DNA of 15,804 nucleotides. Origin: Caldivirga sp. UBA161. Lineage in GTDB: Archaea > Thermoproteota > Thermoprotei > Thermoproteales > Thermocladiaceae. The translations under genes and the position numbers were made by a program. The stretch is taken from positions 1,148-16,951 of the forward strand of contig NZ_DAXS01000003.1 of assembly GCF_002506515.1 (NCBI RefSeq). The letters are read 5' to 3'. The notes beneath the pieces are model-generated. The model did not search any database, was not told the origin of the DNA, and saw only the letters and a program-made list of their open reading frames with translations. Positions 13,921 through 15,804 of this stretch are shown in pieces (the stretch's first letter is position 1; every line of letters starts with the position of its first letter).

Positions 13921-14412
13921 TCACTTACCTTTTAGGTAATTCAGTAATCCACCCTTAAGCAGTATTTCAAGAGCCACACCTGTTATTGGCTTAGCCTTAA
14001 TAACCCTTGAACCATTTATAGTAATCTCCCCAGTATCAACAATGACGCGTACGTTGTCGCCATCATTAACCATCTTACTTATGCCGGGTACAGTTAAGAC
14101 TGGGAGTCCATTGTTTATTGCGTTCCTGTAGAATATTCTAGCGAAGTACTCAGCCAACACTGCCTTAACTCCAGCCGCCTTAAGTGCTATCGCTGCCTGC
14201 TCCCTGCTTGAACCCATACCAAAGGCCCTCCCACCAACAAGTATTACACCATTCTTAGCCTTCTCATAGAAGTTGGGGTCAAGGGGCTCCATGGCATGCT
14301 TACCCAGTATTGATGGATCAGTGTAAACTAGGTACTTGGCTGGGATTATTACGTCAGTGTCAATATTATCCCCAACCTTAATAACCTTACCCTCCACGAC
14401 TAATTGAGGCAT
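13921..14412 (-). CDS. leuD: 3-isopropylmalate dehydratase small subunit (LeuD, aconitase C-terminal domain)
   Basis: Small subunit of the two-part dehydratase that isomerises 2- to 3-isopropylmalate in leucine biosynthesis; the large [4Fe-4S] subunit LeuC is not in the window. The 163 residues are the archaeal length. The aconitase domain IV signature is VGGRAFGMGSSREQAA (59-74). DNIDTDVIIPAKYL (15-28) precedes a substrate loop reading YLVY (27-30), which in methanogen work is associated with homoaconitase rather than the YLRT loop of strict isopropylmalate isomerases, so broader or different substrate use is possible. A TATA box (GTTTAAAATG at 14433-14442) about 26 bases before the ATG indicates leaderless expression. 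Confidence 0.93.
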   Translation of the reverse strand: MPQLVVEGKVIKVGDNIDTDVIIPAKYLVYTDPSILGKHAMEPLDPNFYEKAKNGVILVGGRAFGMGSSREQAAIALKAAGVKAVLAEYFARIFYRNAINNGLPVLTVPGISKMVNDGDNVRVIVDTGEITINGSRVIKAKPITGVALEILLKGGLLNYLKGK

Positions 14413-14432
14413 AGTAACCCAGCTACCTTACT

Positions 14433-14442
14433 CATTTTAAAC
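14433..14442 (-). promoter_or_regulatory. TATA box of leuD
   Basis: The minus strand reads GTTTAAAATG, centred 26 bases before the ATG at 14412, so leuD is transcribed from its own promoter rather than from leuB. Confidence 0.55.
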
Positions 14443-14932
14443 TTAACCTAAATAGCCGCCGATGATTAATATAGACCCCAACCCACACTCTACAGGGAAT
14501 TCAACACCAAGACTTACCCACATTACTAAGCCAGTAACTATACCTACCCCTATGAATTATACCTACAGCATTTAATGTACTGAATTCCCCTCCTAGAAGT
14601 AGTGGAGGTCAATCTTTAATCCCTTATGGAGTCCTTTATTAACTAATTATGCATTCACAATGCTTGGGTATGAGCGACTTATATTAATGTGGAGTAACTT
14701 TAATCTAAGCCTGAATATTCTTTAAGCCATTAATTAAAATTCCAATAAATGCCGCTTTATGCACTTGTGGAAATATCGTGAATATTCTATCTCAATGAAC
14801 AATGCAATAATGCATAACCCCATGATACTCAGTTACATATGATCCAGGAATATGATGAAGTGTATATCCTTGAATTCCTAAGAAGTACCATAGTATTATT
14901 GCTAGTCAGCCAAACTTACCACCTACATTCAT

Positions 14933-15101
14933 TTAAGGTATTTTAATATTCAGGTAGGTTAAACTCCCAGCAAGTACCTTAACAACCTCCCCAGCTGCCT
15001 TATACGCCTTTAGACCACTGAGTAATGTTACCCTTCCAAGGTACTCCTTGGCCTTCAGGGAATTCCTCCACTAGCCTCATCTCCATTCTTTCCCTTAAAT
15101 C
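14933..15101 (-). pseudogene. PaREP1-like (HEPN-related helical repeat) relic, frameshifted
   Basis: On the minus strand a frame beginning near 15101 reads LRERMEMRLVEE, then after a shift the adjacent frame continues SLKAKEYLGRVTLLSGLKAY and KAAGEVVKVLAGSL to a TAA at 14933-14935. Joined, this follows the PaREP1 pattern of ...LRLxLAExyLxxGdxxqAsEKxYKAAEExvKaLA..., a paralogous family expanded in Thermoproteales. Only about 55 residues of a normally 150-residue protein remain, with a frameshift, so it is a fragment. The assignment is from pattern memory. Confidence 0.55.
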
Positions 15102-15205
15102 TTATACCCCTCCCCCTGGCTCATATGATTCTCCACTAAAGGATATTTTATTAGATTTAGAAGAATACTCTTAAGTCAGCATTAAGGCACTATGAGGAGG
15201 CTAGG

Positions 15206-15804
15206 TCATAGGCGTGCTAGAACCTCCTTAGTAAATTCATCAGTGGTTAAACCACCACCTAGGTCTGGAGTTAACTTACCACTACTTAATGCATCCAGTA
15301 CACTGCGTTCAATGACTTCACCGGCAGTTACGTAGCTTCCACTATTCGTCCTACTACCCCACCATTTAAGCATCCAGGATATGCAGAGTATTGTGGCTGT
15401 TGGATTCGCAATACCCTTACCGGCTATGTCGAATGCTGCACCGTGGACCGGCTCAAACATTGCCTTTGAATCACCCATATTTGCTGATGGGGCCAGGCCT
15501 ATGCTGCCGGTTACGTAGGCTGCTATATCGCTTAGTATGTCGCCATAGAGGTTGGTGGTTAGGACTATGTCGAAGTCCTGGGGCCTCCTAACCATATCCA
15601 TTACCGCGGAGTCTATGTACATTTCATTAACTGTAACGCCAGGATACTTTGATGCAACCTCCCTGGCCACTGCCCTGAATAAGCCATCTGTTACGCTTAG
15701 TACGTTAGCCTTATGAACGATAGTTACCTTACCCCTCCTTGCCTTAGCCATTTCGAAGGCAACCTTAGCAATCCTCTCACTGGCCCTCCTTGAAATAACC
15801 CTTA
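15206..15804 (-). CDS. leuB: 3-isopropylmalate dehydrogenase (LeuB) or related beta-decarboxylating dehydrogenase, 5' end cut by window
   Basis: NAD-dependent oxidative decarboxylation of 3-isopropylmalate in leucine biosynthesis. About 199 C-terminal residues are in the window; the frame is open through the right edge, and an ATG at 15749-15751 is internal, since SERIAKVAFEMA precedes it. Recognisable elements are RVISRRASERIAKVAF, the catalytic Lys region GKVTIVHKANV, Asp ligands in the Mg/substrate segment DFDIVLTTNLYGDILSDIAA, SANMGDSKAMFEPVHGAAFD and the NAD site AGKGIANPTATI. The last two are the IPMDH/ICDH signatures. The substrate-selecting N-terminal part is outside the window, so homoisocitrate or isocitrate dehydrogenase activity cannot be excluded, but the nearby leuD supports leuB. 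Confidence 0.9.
   Translation of the reverse strand, partial: RVISRRASERIAKVAFEMAKARRGKVTIVHKANVLSVTDGLFRAVAREVASKYPGVTVNEMYIDSAVMDMVRRPQDFDIVLTTNLYGDILSDIAAYVTGSIGLAPSANMGDSKAMFEPVHGAAFDIAGKGIANPTATILCISWMLKWWGSRTNSGSYVTAGEVIERSVLDALSSGKLTPDLGGGLTTDEFTKEVLARL

Larger units (their letters stand above)
14413..15205. other. Long spacer between leuB and leuD with gene remains
   Basis: This 793-base gap interrupts two genes of the same pathway. Its recognisable contents are the leuD promoter, a small hairpin CCTCC...GGAGG at 14589-14608, and the PaREP1-like relic listed separately. Around 14800-14920 a minus-strand frame is open for about 37 codons (includes LAIILWYFLGIQGYTLHHIP) with protein-like composition but no start and no recognisable family. 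Confidence 0.45.

Noticed and set aside
15391..15591. 66-residue plus-strand frame
   Set aside because: It is antisense to the highly conserved C-terminal half of leuB.

Overview
The window looks like a chromosomal piece of a hyperthermophilic crenarchaeon, most likely of the order Thermoproteales (Caldivirga or Vulcanisaeta type). The evidence is a tRNA-Tyr gene with an archaeal-type intron and C1-G72/A73 identity, TATA boxes centred about 25-31 bases before many start codons (leaderless transcription), GTG starts, an archaeal Ard1/RimI acetyltransferase, a PaREP1-like relic and an archaeal IS605-type transposon end. The genus is an inference from style, not a database match.

Layout. Bases 1-937 hold a PdxA-family dehydrogenase cut by the left edge. 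A 415-base spacer follows, then an MFS transporter (minus strand) divergent from an unrecognised 186-residue protein. Bases 3210-5027 are a decaying accessory patch: two hairpin-bearing repeats that resemble transposon ends, a nucleotidyltransferase/HEPN toxin-antitoxin pair whose HEPN gene is broken by two frameshifts, a 50-codon tnpB C-terminal relic with its terminal hairpin, and a 28-base inverted repeat. Bases 5028-6459 carry a small SAM methyltransferase and a translation-factor-like protein without a P-loop. Two unrecognised plus-strand genes follow: a BsuPI/Ig-like domain protein and a 225-residue orphan.

From 7733 the minus strand carries a shortened, diverged relative of indolepyruvate:ferredoxin oxidoreductase alpha subunit directly downstream of the intron-containing tRNA-Tyr(GTA). 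An Ard1-type acetyltransferase (plus strand) converges on an orphan 335-residue protein. Next comes a minus-strand group of a class II glutamine amidotransferase, a zinc alcohol dehydrogenase and a metallo-beta-lactamase-fold protein that has lost its metal motif; the last two overlap. At the right end lie leuD and, after a 793-base spacer with a PaREP1-like relic, the C-terminal part of leuB, cut by the right edge. These two belong to leucine biosynthesis (or the related 2-oxoacid elongation chemistry).

There is no CRISPR array and no intact mobile element. The most distinctive features are several proteins that keep a known fold while losing the catalytic motif (translation-factor-like, MBL-fold, IorA-like), and the accessory patch with its broken toxin-antitoxin and tnpB remains.
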